From Bacteroidetes bacterium HGW-Bacteroidetes-5 (GTDB lineage: Bacteria; Bacteroidota; Bacteroidia; Bacteroidales; UBA932): a DNA stretch of 64,000 nucleotides. This document shows positions 18,187-26,898 of this stretch, in pieces. A program made the position numbers and the translations under genes. The stretch lies in NCBI GenBank assembly GCA_002842515.1, contig PHDC01000001.1:496001-560000 (forward strand), given 5' to 3'. Positions within the stretch are counted from its first letter, which is position 1. Every line of letters begins with the position of its first letter. The notes beneath the pieces were generated by a model. That model saw only the letters and a program-made list of their open reading frames with translations, was not told the origin of the DNA and made no database searches.

Positions 18187-18672
18187 ATGGAAATATTTTT
18201 GAAAATATTGGACATAGTTAGAATTAGTTTAGTATCAATATCTATCTATTTCGGATACTCAATCGGCTTTGAGAATGGATACGACCCAATAGGTCAACTC
18301 CACTTTATGATTCCATTAATAGTTTTCGCAATAGCCGGAATTTCGGGTATGGAGGGGCTGCTGTTTGCAAAAAAATCTGCAGAACTCAAGGGATTTGAAG
18401 TTGGGAGCAACTACCAAAGACAATCTGCAATTGCACTTCTCTCTTATGCAGTTATAGCTGTAGTTATATACTTCACTAATTGGGGTATAAAAGCGGAACT
18501 TACCATTTTCTTCTCTTTTATCTTCTTCTTTATCTTCTCTGGCCTTAATCACGCAATTGATGCGTTTAAACGAAAAAATTATAAATGGCAGAATATCAAC
18601 AGACCTATCATTACGCTACTGCTCATAATTGCAATGATCTATCCTGTTGTTATGGCATTGAAATCTATCTAA
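18187..18672 (+). CDS. Small integral membrane protein, family not recognised
   Basis: 161 residues with four or five membrane helices (about 7-27, 38-58, 78-97, 104-122, 138-157) and short polar loops. SGMEGLLFAKKSAE between the second and third helices and GLNHAIDAFKRKNY after the fourth are possible conserved loops. No catalytic motif is evident. It lies 13 bp after the lipoprotein gene and probably shares its transcript. I cannot assign a function. Confidence 0.6.
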   Translation: MEIFLKILDIVRISLVSISIYFGYSIGFENGYDPIGQLHFMIPLIVFAIAGISGMEGLLFAKKSAELKGFEVGSNYQRQSAIALLSYAVIAVVIYFTNWGIKAELTIFFSFIFFFIFSGLNHAIDAFKRKNYKWQNINRPIITLLLIIAMIYPVVMALKSI

Positions 18673-18739
18673 AAAGCTTTCAGAACTACTTGTTGACTCT
18701 AATAGCGGATATCTGAGAACCCATATTTTTTATTTTTTT

Positions 18740-18769
18740 TTTGCAATTAAAATAATTGTATTATTTTTG
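18740..18769 (+). promoter_or_regulatory. Bacteroidota -33/-7 promoter for the SPFH gene
   Basis: TTTG at 18740-18743, 18 bp spacer, TATTTTTG at 18762-18769: the clearest -33/-7 pair in the window. The start of transcription would be near 18776, giving a leader of about 27 nt. Confidence 0.65.
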
Positions 18770-18802
18770 ATGTCATTATAATATCATTTTAATATCACTA
18801 TT

Positions 18803-19657
18803 ATGAAAAAAGAGGTCATCATCAATGCTACCAGCGGATATCTTATGTTCGTTGTTCTTGTTTTAGCTCTCACCAGCGGTGTTTATTGTTTGTCACAGAG
18901 TTATGTAATTCCCGGAATTGCATCCCTAATCGTTTTCGGGTTTATGCTTCCCGGTTTTTTTATCATCAATCCTAACAATTCAAAGGTGTTACTTTTATTC
19001 GGCGCATACACCGGGACTGTTAAGGAGAGCGGATTCTATTGGGTGCTTCCGTTTTATGCTAAGTATGCGATTTCAATGAAGGCTCGTAACTTTGAGAGTG
19101 AAAGGATTAAGGTAAACGATAAACTCGGGAATCCAATTATGATTAGTTCAATATTGGTTTGGAAAGTGGATGACACTTACAAAGCTCTATACGAGGTAGA
19201 CAATTTTGAAGAGTTTGTAAAGGTTCAGACAGATTCGGCTGTTCGCAAGCTCGCAGGCTCATTCCCTTATGATCAGTTCGAAGACGAGCAGGCAAGTATT
19301 ACTTTAAGTTCTAACTTTGAGGATGTAAATAAGAGTCTTGAAGAGGAGGTTTCTGAGAGGTTAAAGCTTGCCGGAATAACAGTAATTGAGGCGAGAATAG
19401 GTTATCTTGCTTATGCACCGGAGATAGCACAAGCTATGCTCAAAAGACAACAGGCAACAGCAATAATCGCTGCTAGGAGCAAAATTGTAGAGGGGGCAGT
19501 AGGTATGGTAGAGACAGCTCTAAAGTTATTATCTAACAAGAAGATAGTTGAACTCGACGAAGAGAAAAAAGCTGCTATGGTGAGTAATTTGCTGGTTGTT
19601 CTCTGCGGAGATAAGGAGACTTCACCGGTGATCAATGCAGGAACTTTAAACCAATAG
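18803..19657 (+). CDS. SPFH-domain (stomatin/prohibitin-like) membrane protein
   Basis: 284 residues. Two hydrophobic segments at about 12-32 and 36-54 anchor the protein, then an SPFH/Band 7 domain: PNNSKVLLLFGAYTGTVKESGFYWVLPF, then KVDDTYKALYEVDNFEEFVKVQTDSAVRKL. A helical coil with the RLKLAGITVIEARIGYLAYAPEIAQAML segment follows. Such proteins form oligomeric rings or scaffold membrane microdomains. A 53-codon Arc-like gene begins 3 bp after its stop, a pairing I recall from other genomes. It has its own strong promoter. Confidence 0.88.
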   Translation: MKKEVIINATSGYLMFVVLVLALTSGVYCLSQSYVIPGIASLIVFGFMLPGFFIINPNNSKVLLLFGAYTGTVKESGFYWVLPFYAKYAISMKARNFESERIKVNDKLGNPIMISSILVWKVDDTYKALYEVDNFEEFVKVQTDSAVRKLAGSFPYDQFEDEQASITLSSNFEDVNKSLEEEVSERLKLAGITVIEARIGYLAYAPEIAQAMLKRQQATAIIAARSKIVEGAVGMVETALKLLSNKKIVELDEEKKAAMVSNLLVVLCGDKETSPVINAGTLNQ

Positions 19658-19660
19658 AAG

Positions 19661-19822
19661 ATGGCAGAAAAAAAATCATTTGTTCTACGCATCGACTCAG
19701 AGACGATGAAAGCAATTGAAAAATGGGCTGCCGATGAATTCAGGAGCATCAATGGTCAGTTGGAATGGATGATTAACAAAAGTTTGAAAGATGCCGGCAG
19801 GTTAAAAAAAGATACCAAATAG
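19661..19822 (+). CDS. Arc-family small DNA-binding protein
   Basis: 53 residues. SFVLRIDSETMKAIEKWAADE followed by FRSINGQLEWMINKSLKDAG is a ribbon-helix-helix pattern: a short beta strand, then two helices with a polar N-cap, as in Arc-like repressors. It starts 3 bp after the SPFH stop and is clearly co-transcribed. It could autoregulate the SPFH operon. No toxin gene is adjacent, so an antitoxin role is not supported. Confidence 0.75.
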   Translation: MAEKKSFVLRIDSETMKAIEKWAADEFRSINGQLEWMINKSLKDAGRLKKDTK

Positions 19823-19834
19823 CAGATTCTCACT

Positions 19835-20131
19835 ATGCATTTTAAACGAATATTAGTTTTTTGCGGGTCGAGCTCCGGTAGCAATATTATCTACCTGGAG
19901 CAGGCCCGCTTTTTGGCCTTCACAATAAACCCATTGCTACTCTCAATATCAATGGGTTCTACGACCATCTCCTGGCACTTATCGGCAATATGGTAAATGA
20001 GCATTTTCTTAAAGAGGCCAATATGAATATGATATTGGTAAGTGACAACTCCCATACCTGGAATTTCCTACCTTTCATAATAGTAAAAGGTTACACTAAT
20101 ATTTACACTCATAAACTTCACTTCAACTAAC
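19835..20131 (+). pseudogene. Degraded LOG-family (TIGR00730) gene
   Basis: From the ATG at 19835 the frame gives RILVFCGSSSGSN and YLEQAR, the N-terminus of the Rossmann-fold LOG family (nucleoside-5'-monophosphate phosphoribohydrolase). Immediately afterwards, in another frame, LFGLHNKPIATLNINGFYD, then LLALIGNMVNEHFLKEANMN and MILVSDN match the family's C-terminal third. Roughly 95-100 central residues, including the PGGxGT nucleotide-binding motif and the ERK region, are absent. The reading frame shifts at the join near 19907. The gene therefore cannot make a working enzyme; it is an internal-deletion remnant. Confidence 0.78.
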
Positions 20132-20245
20132 TGTTAGTATAACTTAATTGTAGAGCATACCTATTTTTACACTCACATTTGCAAGTTTAAATTTTTTATC
20201 ATTATATTCGCCCCGATAAAAAACTACAAACTAAAACTAAACCCT
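20132..20245. promoter_or_regulatory. Promoter region of the acyl-ACP synthetase-like gene
   Basis: TTTG at 20178-20181 and TATATTCG at 20203-20210 (7 of 8 to consensus positions that matter, spacer 21 bp) make a plausible -33/-7 pair; the ATG at 20246 follows after about 30 nt of leader. Nothing else is seen. Confidence 0.45.
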
Positions 20246-21784
20246 ATGCTACTTCATCAGCAATTTGTCCGAATGGCTAAAAAGAGTGCTAAAAAGTTAG
20301 CTATCATTGACAAGACAACAGATAAAAAAGTTCCATACGACAGAGCGCTAATTGGTGCTCTAATTTTAAGCAAAAAATTTAAAAAATATGATCCCGGCTT
20401 TCTGGGTATAATGATTCCCACATCTGCCGGATGTACTCTAGCAACAGTTGCGACAATTATGAGCGGTAGAATTCCTGTAATGATAAACTACTCTACAGGT
20501 GCCGAAATAAATGTAAAGTATGCTCAGAAAAAGTGTGGCTTTAAGACAGTTATTACCTCAAAGGCTCTGCTGGAGAAGATTGGATGCCCTGTAATGGATG
20601 GAATGGTAATGATTGAAGATATTATGGCCGGCGTTACAACAGGAGATAAACTAAAAGCAGCTCTTACATCAAAACTTCCTACAGACCTTATTTTAAAAAC
20701 TATCCACAAAGGAGACGAGAATGATACTATTGCAGTTCTCTTTACCAGCGGAAGTGAAAAAGACCCTAAGGCTGTACAGCTTACACATAAGAATATTTCA
20801 TCAAACATTGAGAATTTCGGTAACTATGTGAATATTTCATCAGAGGATATTATTCTTGCAAATCTGGTCTTTTTCCACATCTTCGGCCTGACAGTTAATC
20901 TTTGGGTTTCACTCTATTATGGAATGACAATGGTAACATATGCAAATCCTCTCGACTTCCAGACTATCTGCAACATTGCCCGAGAAGAGAAACCTACCAT
21001 AATGGTGGGAACACCAAGTTTCTTCTGGGGATATCTGCATAAATCGGAACCGGGAGACTTCAAATCTATTCGTATTATGGTTGCCGGTGCAGATAAATGT
21101 CCTGATGCTTTAAGGGCCGGGTGGAAGGCTAAGCACGGTGTAACTCTTTTGGAAGGGTATGGGGCTACCGAGACATCTCCCGTTATCTCAGTCAACTCCT
21201 TTGAGATGAACCGTCCCGGGAGTACCGGTAAGGTGATTCCGGGCGTTCAGGTTAGGGTAGAAAATTTCGAAACCGGTCTAGAGTGTAATCCACTTGAGGT
21301 AGGGAAAATTCTTGTGAAAGGAGACTCTGTGATGAAAGGTTACTATGGCGACCCGGAACTCACTGCTGAGGCGATAAAAGATGGTTGGTACAACACAGGC
21401 GATATGGGTTATTTGGACGAAGATGGCTACCTGTGGCACTCCGGTCGTTTTAAAAGATTTGTAAAAATTGGCGGAGAGATGGTCTCTCTGGTCAAGGTAG
21501 AAAATACTCTTGAGAAGTTTTTACCTACAGGTGTCTCTTGCTGCGTTGTGGATGTCTCTGACGAAATTCGCGGCTCATCAATTATTGCCACCGTTACCAT
21601 AGAGGTGAATAAAACAGAGATACTTAAGCAGATGAGCGGAGAACTTCCAAATATTGCTCTCCCAAAACACTTTATTGTGATTAAGGAGCTGCCAATGATG
21701 GGAACAGGAAAGATTGACTTCCGCACCGTGACTAAAATTGTGCAGGAGCTTTTGGAAGAGAAAGCATTTGTAACAGAGGGGTAA
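20246..21784 (+). CDS. AMP-forming acyl-ACP/acyl-CoA synthetase
   Basis: 512 residues of the ANL adenylating superfamily. Motifs: phosphate loop LFTSGSEKDPK, adenine site LEGYGATETSP, YNTGDMGYLDEDGYLWHSGR hinge region, and a C-terminal lysine in MGTGKIDFR. The sequence KRFVKIGGEMVSL and the mid-region LVFFHIFGLTVNLW resemble the acyl-ACP synthetase half of E. coli Aas, without the acyltransferase half. Likely activates free fatty acids, or re-acylates lipids with another protein. It is convergent with the S9 peptidase, 12 bp apart, without an obvious terminator. Confidence 0.85.
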   Translation: MLLHQQFVRMAKKSAKKLAIIDKTTDKKVPYDRALIGALILSKKFKKYDPGFLGIMIPTSAGCTLATVATIMSGRIPVMINYSTGAEINVKYAQKKCGFKTVITSKALLEKIGCPVMDGMVMIEDIMAGVTTGDKLKAALTSKLPTDLILKTIHKGDENDTIAVLFTSGSEKDPKAVQLTHKNISSNIENFGNYVNISSEDIILANLVFFHIFGLTVNLWVSLYYGMTMVTYANPLDFQTICNIAREEKPTIMVGTPSFFWGYLHKSEPGDFKSIRIMVAGADKCPDALRAGWKAKHGVTLLEGYGATETSPVISVNSFEMNRPGSTGKVIPGVQVRVENFETGLECNPLEVGKILVKGDSVMKGYYGDPELTAEAIKDGWYNTGDMGYLDEDGYLWHSGRFKRFVKIGGEMVSLVKVENTLEKFLPTGVSCCVVDVSDEIRGSSIIATVTIEVNKTEILKQMSGELPNIALPKHFIVIKELPMMGTGKIDFRTVTKIVQELLEEKAFVTEG

Positions 21785-21796
21785 ACCTCGGCAATA

Positions 21797-24436
21797 CTAC
21801 ATCCATTTTGGTTTGCGTGCTCCCATAAGATAGTAATCAAAATATTCGTCCATTCTTTTTGTCCAGTCGACTGCAATCTCACGTTTCTTGATGTTGTGTC
21901 CATCACCTTTGTAGTTGAACATCCACACCTCTTTACCAAGGCGTTTAAGCCCCAGGAACAACTCCAGACCTTGTGAGAAGGGAACAGCCTCATCGCCGTC
22001 GCTGTGACGGGAGAGAAGAGGTGTCTTAACCTTGTCCAGAAAGAAAAGAGGCGAGTTTTGAATGTAGTTTTCTTGCCTCTCCCATAGCGACCCGCCTATT
22101 CTGCTCTGGGTAGATTCATACATAAACATTCTCGGCTTTCCTGCTCCTGCTCTAAGTCCTGTATAAGCAGATGTCATATTCGCAACTGCTGTCTCACTGC
22201 AGGCACAGGTGAAGATATCGGTTTGAGTAATGAGGTACGCAACCTGATATCCTCCCCAACTGTGACCCTGTAGCCCTATCCGTGAAGGATCTGCAATGCC
22301 TTTATCGATAAGGTAACGGGTTCCGCTCTCTACAATATTTAGACAACTCCTTCCAGGCCAACCTATTTCGTAACGGATATCAGGCATAAATATCACATAG
22401 CCCCGGCTTACAAACATAAGAGGATTGATTGTTGACGTGGTTGGTGCCGGGGTGTAGAAGTAGTTGGCATCCTGGCTCATTGTCTCATAAAAATAGACAA
22501 TAGTCGGGTATCTTTTGGTTGAGTCATAACCTTCAGGGGTATAAAGAAGTCCCGTTTGAGTGCTGCCTGCACCATCTTTCCAACTAATCAAACTTGTTTT
22601 ACCGGTTCTATAATTCTCAAGCTGGTTATTTAAGTTTGAAACTCTGCGAATCAGCTTAAAATTTTTGTCTGTAAGCCAATAATCCGGAGCCTCACTAAAA
22701 CTCTCTCGTTTTACAACAAAATAATTGTCGCCCAACCTTCTGGAAAAACTGTATTTGTAAGGACCATCCAATAAAGGTACAGGATCATTACCACATCTGA
22801 CTTTGTAATATCCGCTGTTCATATTATTGAGGTTAAGATACTCAAGCAAAATATCTCCCTTCAGATCTATACCATCTTTCTGGCCTCTTGTAGAGCTTAG
22901 GTTAAGTATCTTGAACTTCACATTATTTTTGCGCCCATATCCATTTGTAATACAAAACGCCTCACCGGATCCATCTTTAATTGGCAGAGCCCATATATCA
23001 TACTCATCATAAACAATGAAGAATCTACTGTCCAAAGATAGTCCCGCCTGCCCATATGCACCTGCCGGTTGAGGTTTATCAAACTTCTCATCCATAACTG
23101 AATAAGGTATTTTATCTGATATTATCCTTTTGCTTCCGGCATATAGGTCGGTCACAAACCAAGCTCTGCTGTCCGGTTCAAAGGTGAAGATATGAGGGGT
23201 GAGCGAAGAGACAGCAAAACTCCCAATAAAACTTTTGAAGAGCATTTTTCGCTCTCCACTCTTTGCATCTATGAAGTAAAAGTCTTTAGGAACCGGATCT
23301 TCCCACAACTCGGTGAAGGCGTATGGCCTGCTGTCCAACTCAAACCCGAAAGGGGAGTTATCATCGGTCATAAGAAATACACCTTTACCATAAGAGAGTC
23401 TTACCAATTTCCCGGAAAATAGATAGAAAGCACACTTGAAACTATTTGCAAATGCCCCATCCAAACTCCTCTTTTGAGAGGGTATAAGTGTGTCGCTCCA
23501 TCTCCATAACTCATATTCAAATGCCGGTTTATCTTTTGATGCTGATGTTTTCTTCCCTTTTTTTACTACACCATCAATACTCTTATCATTTAAAGGGGCA
23601 AGTTCAAATTTTAAGTAGTTGTTATTTTTAGAGAAGGTAATTCCCTTTTTGATATTGAAACGAGTACCCTCCGGCAATAAACTATCATTTAGACCGGTGC
23701 GTTTTACCTCAACACTAAACTTTACTCCTCCCTTCCTCTTCCCAAACTCTAACATAACAGCTTCTACTCCCAGTTTGCCGGTACTGTCTGCAGATGTGAA
23801 AAACACAACCTTATCGCCGTTTTTGCTGGCAGATATCTCCCCGATGTATCTATCTGTTTTATAGATTGTATCCCTTTTAAAAAGTGCTTTTTCCGCCAAA
23901 TTGACTGTTATCAGATGACTGTTTTTTGTTAAAACCACAATCTGCTCACGGTTGAGCCATATACTTTTTACAACCCCTGTAATTGAATCTTCTCTCCCGC
24001 AGAGAGTGCCTGAGGCATCTGTGCATTTAATGTGAAAGTCATTCATTTTGCCCTTGAAAAAGGTAATAAAGCTGCTCTCATTATTGCTTTCTGTATCTTT
24101 CACAACTCCAATGGAGTCTATTGTGCCATTTTTTAGATCAATAACATAAAGAGTATCTTTGACAAGGTATCTTGCAAACTTTTGCTTATTGAAAAATTCG
24201 GGAGAGGCTCCACCTTTAATCTCCTTCACATAACCCCGGCTTTTAATAACGATTTCGAGCACACTCTTATCTAGGTGACTTTTATACTCTGTAAGAACAG
24301 CATCTGCATCATCTGATATCAAAATGCTCTCAATTGTTCTCCATCCATCATAAATTGACTCGCTTAATACTTTTTTCTGACCGCTCAAAGAGCCGAAAGT
24401 GATAAGAAAAATTGCTACAAAGAGGATTTTTTTCAT
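21797..24436 (-). CDS. Secreted S9-family prolyl oligopeptidase-like serine peptidase
   Basis: 879 residues from the ATG at 24436. The frame is open upstream to 24547, but the chosen start gives a clean signal peptide (KKILFVAIFLITFGSLSGQ) and the upstream part lies over the likely promoter. The N-terminal two thirds look like a beta-propeller; the C-terminal third is an alpha/beta hydrolase with the triad visible: S in GLQGHSWGGYQ, D in HSDGDEAVPF, H in KGDGHNIKKRE. Probably a periplasmic oligopeptidase, as in other Bacteroidota dipeptidyl-peptidase relatives. Divergent from the PAS kinase. Confidence 0.88.
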   Translation of the reverse strand: MKKILFVAIFLITFGSLSGQKKVLSESIYDGWRTIESILISDDADAVLTEYKSHLDKSVLEIVIKSRGYVKEIKGGASPEFFNKQKFARYLVKDTLYVIDLKNGTIDSIGVVKDTESNNESSFITFFKGKMNDFHIKCTDASGTLCGREDSITGVVKSIWLNREQIVVLTKNSHLITVNLAEKALFKRDTIYKTDRYIGEISASKNGDKVVFFTSADSTGKLGVEAVMLEFGKRKGGVKFSVEVKRTGLNDSLLPEGTRFNIKKGITFSKNNNYLKFELAPLNDKSIDGVVKKGKKTSASKDKPAFEYELWRWSDTLIPSQKRSLDGAFANSFKCAFYLFSGKLVRLSYGKGVFLMTDDNSPFGFELDSRPYAFTELWEDPVPKDFYFIDAKSGERKMLFKSFIGSFAVSSLTPHIFTFEPDSRAWFVTDLYAGSKRIISDKIPYSVMDEKFDKPQPAGAYGQAGLSLDSRFFIVYDEYDIWALPIKDGSGEAFCITNGYGRKNNVKFKILNLSSTRGQKDGIDLKGDILLEYLNLNNMNSGYYKVRCGNDPVPLLDGPYKYSFSRRLGDNYFVVKRESFSEAPDYWLTDKNFKLIRRVSNLNNQLENYRTGKTSLISWKDGAGSTQTGLLYTPEGYDSTKRYPTIVYFYETMSQDANYFYTPAPTTSTINPLMFVSRGYVIFMPDIRYEIGWPGRSCLNIVESGTRYLIDKGIADPSRIGLQGHSWGGYQVAYLITQTDIFTCACSETAVANMTSAYTGLRAGAGKPRMFMYESTQSRIGGSLWERQENYIQNSPLFFLDKVKTPLLSRHSDGDEAVPFSQGLELFLGLKRLGKEVWMFNYKGDGHNIKKREIAVDWTKRMDEYFDYYLMGARKPKWM

Positions 24437-24522
24437 TTTTGGTACTTTTTGATGAGTTGTAAAGGTACAAAAAAGCTTACTAAGCAAGGTTTTTCTTATC
24501 TTAGTTGCCAAATCTAAACTCA
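24437..24522. promoter_or_regulatory. Divergent promoter region, S9 peptidase / PAS kinase
   Basis: On the minus strand TTG, 17 bp, then TACCTTTA is a fair -33/-7 match about 25 bp before the peptidase ATG. For the plus-strand kinase only TATCTTAG is seen, a weak match. Confidence 0.35.
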
Positions 24523-26055
24523 ATGAAAACCGAATCATACAAATCAATTATTCTCAACGCCCCTTTTGGATATGCTCATTTTGAAATAGTTTCTGACGCA
24601 GACGGGGTTCCTCAGGACTACACATTTATTGAAGTAAATTCACTTTTTGAAAAGCTTACAAATTCAAAGGCAAAAGATGTTATCGGAAGATCTTTCAGAG
24701 AGGTGGGCAAGGCATTGGGCAAAGATGAACTGGACAAGAGAGTAAGAGATTATGGTGAAATAGCCCTTAATGGTGGGAGCAAAACCTTTGAATATATCAC
24801 TCCGGATGAAGAGAGAACTCTCAGAACCTTTGCTTTCTCTACCGAGAGGGGGTTTTTCACTCTATTCGTTGAGGATATTACAGAGAGAAAAAAAAGCGAA
24901 AAGCAACTTTTGGATAATCAGGAGCGCTACAAGACAATCTTCAACTTTTCACCCATCGGAATAGTACAGATAGATCCTCAGAGTTACATTATTGATGTCA
25001 ATCAGGAGTTCATAAACATATTAGGCTCAACCTATAACGATCTTATCGGATTTAACATATTACGCAATGTCCAAGATTCTCAAATGATCGAAACTGTATC
25101 GGAGGCGATTAACGGCAGAACTTCATACTACGAAGGTATTTATGAGTCTGTAACGGGCAGAAAAAAGACTTATGTCAAAGGTAGTTTCGCTCCACAATTC
25201 AACAAAGAGGGAAAGATCTCCGGATGTATAGGAATATTTGAGGATGTAAGCGAAAAGCACGCAGCCATCGAGGAGCTCACCAAAGCCAAAGAGAAAGCAC
25301 AGGAGAGTGACCGTCTGAAATCTGCTTTTCTTGCTAATATGAGTCACGAAATTCGTACTCCTATGAATGGGATCCTTGGTTTCTTGAGTATTTTGGAAGA
25401 TATGGATATATCCGGAGAGGAGAGGCACTTCTATTTTGATATTATAAAGAGCAGCGGAGAGAGACTTCTAAATACAATTAACGACATAATTGAGATATCC
25501 AAGATTGAGGCGGGACAACTTCCCGTAACAAACTCATTTATAAATATCTCGGAAATTATGGACTTTCACTTCAATTTTTTTCGTAAACAGACAAAAGATA
25601 AAAAGATCAATTTCATACTAAACGAGACGGTCCGCGGAGAGGATGCCCTAATTGATACTGACAAATATAAAATTGACGGAATACTAATAAATCTTATAAG
25701 AAATGCTATAAAGTTCACCTCACAGGGGACAATAGAGATTGGAAACTACACAAAAGGGGATAAGATTATTTTCTATATTAAAGATAGCGGTATGGGGATA
25801 CCACTCAATAAACAGGTGGCAATCTTTGATCGTTTCGTTCAGGCAGATTATGATAACAGTCGTCCGAACGAAGGATCCGGGCTTGGTCTATCAATTGTAA
25901 AGGCCTATGTCGATTCTCTTCAAGGTAAGATTTGGGTAGACTCTGTCGTGGGAGAAGGTAGCACCTTTTTCTTCTCAATTCCATATAATCCACTCAAAAA
26001 AAGATTGTTAGAAGCAGACGAGAGCACTAATTCCAACCAGACATTCAAAACTTAA
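24523..26055 (+). CDS. Cytoplasmic PAS-PAS histidine kinase
   Basis: 510 residues from the ATG at 24523; the in-frame TTG at 24505 is less likely. Two PAS domains (about 5-125 and 130-255) precede HisKA with H in FLANMSHEIRTPMNG and HATPase_c with NLIRNAIKFTSQG, DSGMGIP and GSGLGLSIVKAY. No transmembrane helix and no receiver domain, so a separate response regulator is needed and is not in this window. Its HisKA strongly resembles that of the Kai-operon kinase (SDRLK.AFLANMSHEIRTPMNG), which suggests common descent. It ends 4 bp from the convergent DUF2752 gene. Confidence 0.87.
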   Translation: MKTESYKSIILNAPFGYAHFEIVSDADGVPQDYTFIEVNSLFEKLTNSKAKDVIGRSFREVGKALGKDELDKRVRDYGEIALNGGSKTFEYITPDEERTLRTFAFSTERGFFTLFVEDITERKKSEKQLLDNQERYKTIFNFSPIGIVQIDPQSYIIDVNQEFINILGSTYNDLIGFNILRNVQDSQMIETVSEAINGRTSYYEGIYESVTGRKKTYVKGSFAPQFNKEGKISGCIGIFEDVSEKHAAIEELTKAKEKAQESDRLKSAFLANMSHEIRTPMNGILGFLSILEDMDISGEERHFYFDIIKSSGERLLNTINDIIEISKIEAGQLPVTNSFINISEIMDFHFNFFRKQTKDKKINFILNETVRGEDALIDTDKYKIDGILINLIRNAIKFTSQGTIEIGNYTKGDKIIFYIKDSGMGIPLNKQVAIFDRFVQADYDNSRPNEGSGLGLSIVKAYVDSLQGKIWVDSVVGEGSTFFFSIPYNPLKKRLLEADESTNSNQTFKT

Positions 26056-26059
26056 TAAA

Positions 26060-26479
26060 TCAGTAGCCCTTATAAAAGTTCCAGACCCAATTTGCAATCA
26101 GCAATATTACCAATATTGTTGCTACATATTTTTGCCGGATAAATAACTCTACCCTCCTGTAGAAATGATAAAATGAACTCCTCTTACTAATCCAGTCGAA
26201 GAGAATCCATAGCGGGAAAATGGTCATTACCGGAAAGAGTACAATCCCTAATGGATTCCATCTAATAGCATCTGCAATCTCACCTTGAAAAAGATGGATT
26301 AAAGATCTCGTAGATCCGCAAGATGGACAGGGGATACCAAAAACAGTCTTTATAAAGCAAATGCCACTCTCGGCGGAAGATGGTGTAAATCTCGTTCCTG
26401 AGTTAATGAGTAACCATATATAACCGGCAACAGCAGAGAGAATAAAAAAAAGATATAACCTGTTTCTGTTGAGCTGCAT
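26060..26479 (-). CDS. DUF2752 membrane protein
   Basis: 139 residues, three membrane helices. The family hallmark FGIPCPSCGSTRS is at about residues 48-60, with two cysteines in CPxCG, followed by HLFQGEIADAIRWNPLG. The role of DUF2752 is unknown; the cysteine pair could bind a metal or be redox active. Its ATG overlaps the TAA of the TM2 gene by one base (26479), so the two are translationally coupled. Confidence 0.85.
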   Translation of the reverse strand: MQLNRNRLYLFFILSAVAGYIWLLINSGTRFTPSSAESGICFIKTVFGIPCPSCGSTRSLIHLFQGEIADAIRWNPLGIVLFPVMTIFPLWILFDWISKRSSFYHFYRRVELFIRQKYVATILVILLIANWVWNFYKGY

Positions 26480-26817
26480 TAATATAAAACCTGGTGCAAC
26501 AGAGCCATATTCTTCTCTCTGGTTGCTCCCATTATTAAAAACCAGTCAATTATTGTCCAAATGCCCAATCCACCGCAGGTAAAAAGTTTTCCGAGGCCAA
26601 GTCCGGTATCTCCAATTAAAAATCTGTCAATACCCAAGGCTCCAACAAGAATTGAAACTACCAATACAATCACGGGATCTTTAAATTGAATGGTGTAGAG
26701 AATAGAAGATTTTGAATCGTCACAATTAATGAGGCGATCTCTAATGTATGCCAACTGGTGCGGTTCAAAGAACTTCCCATTTGTCATAATGAACATATCA
26801 ACTTTTTGTGCATCCAT
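26479..26817 (-). CDS. TM2-domain membrane protein
   Basis: 112 residues. A soluble N-terminal part of about 55 residues precedes a TM2 domain: a first helix, then the conserved loop GIDRFLIGDTGLGLGKLFTCGGLGIWTIIDWFLI. TM2 and DUF2752 genes are often neighbours in Bacteroidota, and the one-base overlap here supports a joint function, which is unknown. No promoter is obvious in the 81 bp upstream. Confidence 0.83.
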   Translation of the reverse strand: MDAQKVDMFIMTNGKFFEPHQLAYIRDRLINCDDSKSSILYTIQFKDPVIVLVVSILVGALGIDRFLIGDTGLGLGKLFTCGGLGIWTIIDWFLIMGATREKNMALLHQVLY

Positions 26818-26898
26818 ATATTTGAAGTTTAGGTTAGTCGGAAGTGTGGCAACAGATATACAAATTTAAAAAATAATCTGATAGCTCCGTAAAAAATA

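Noticed and set aside
19661..19822. Antitoxin of a toxin-antitoxin pair
   Set aside because: No toxin-sized partner is adjacent; the upstream gene is SPFH and the downstream one is a broken LOG gene.
24437..24547. 37-residue extension of the S9 peptidase
   Set aside because: It would bury the signal peptide and covers the divergent promoter region.
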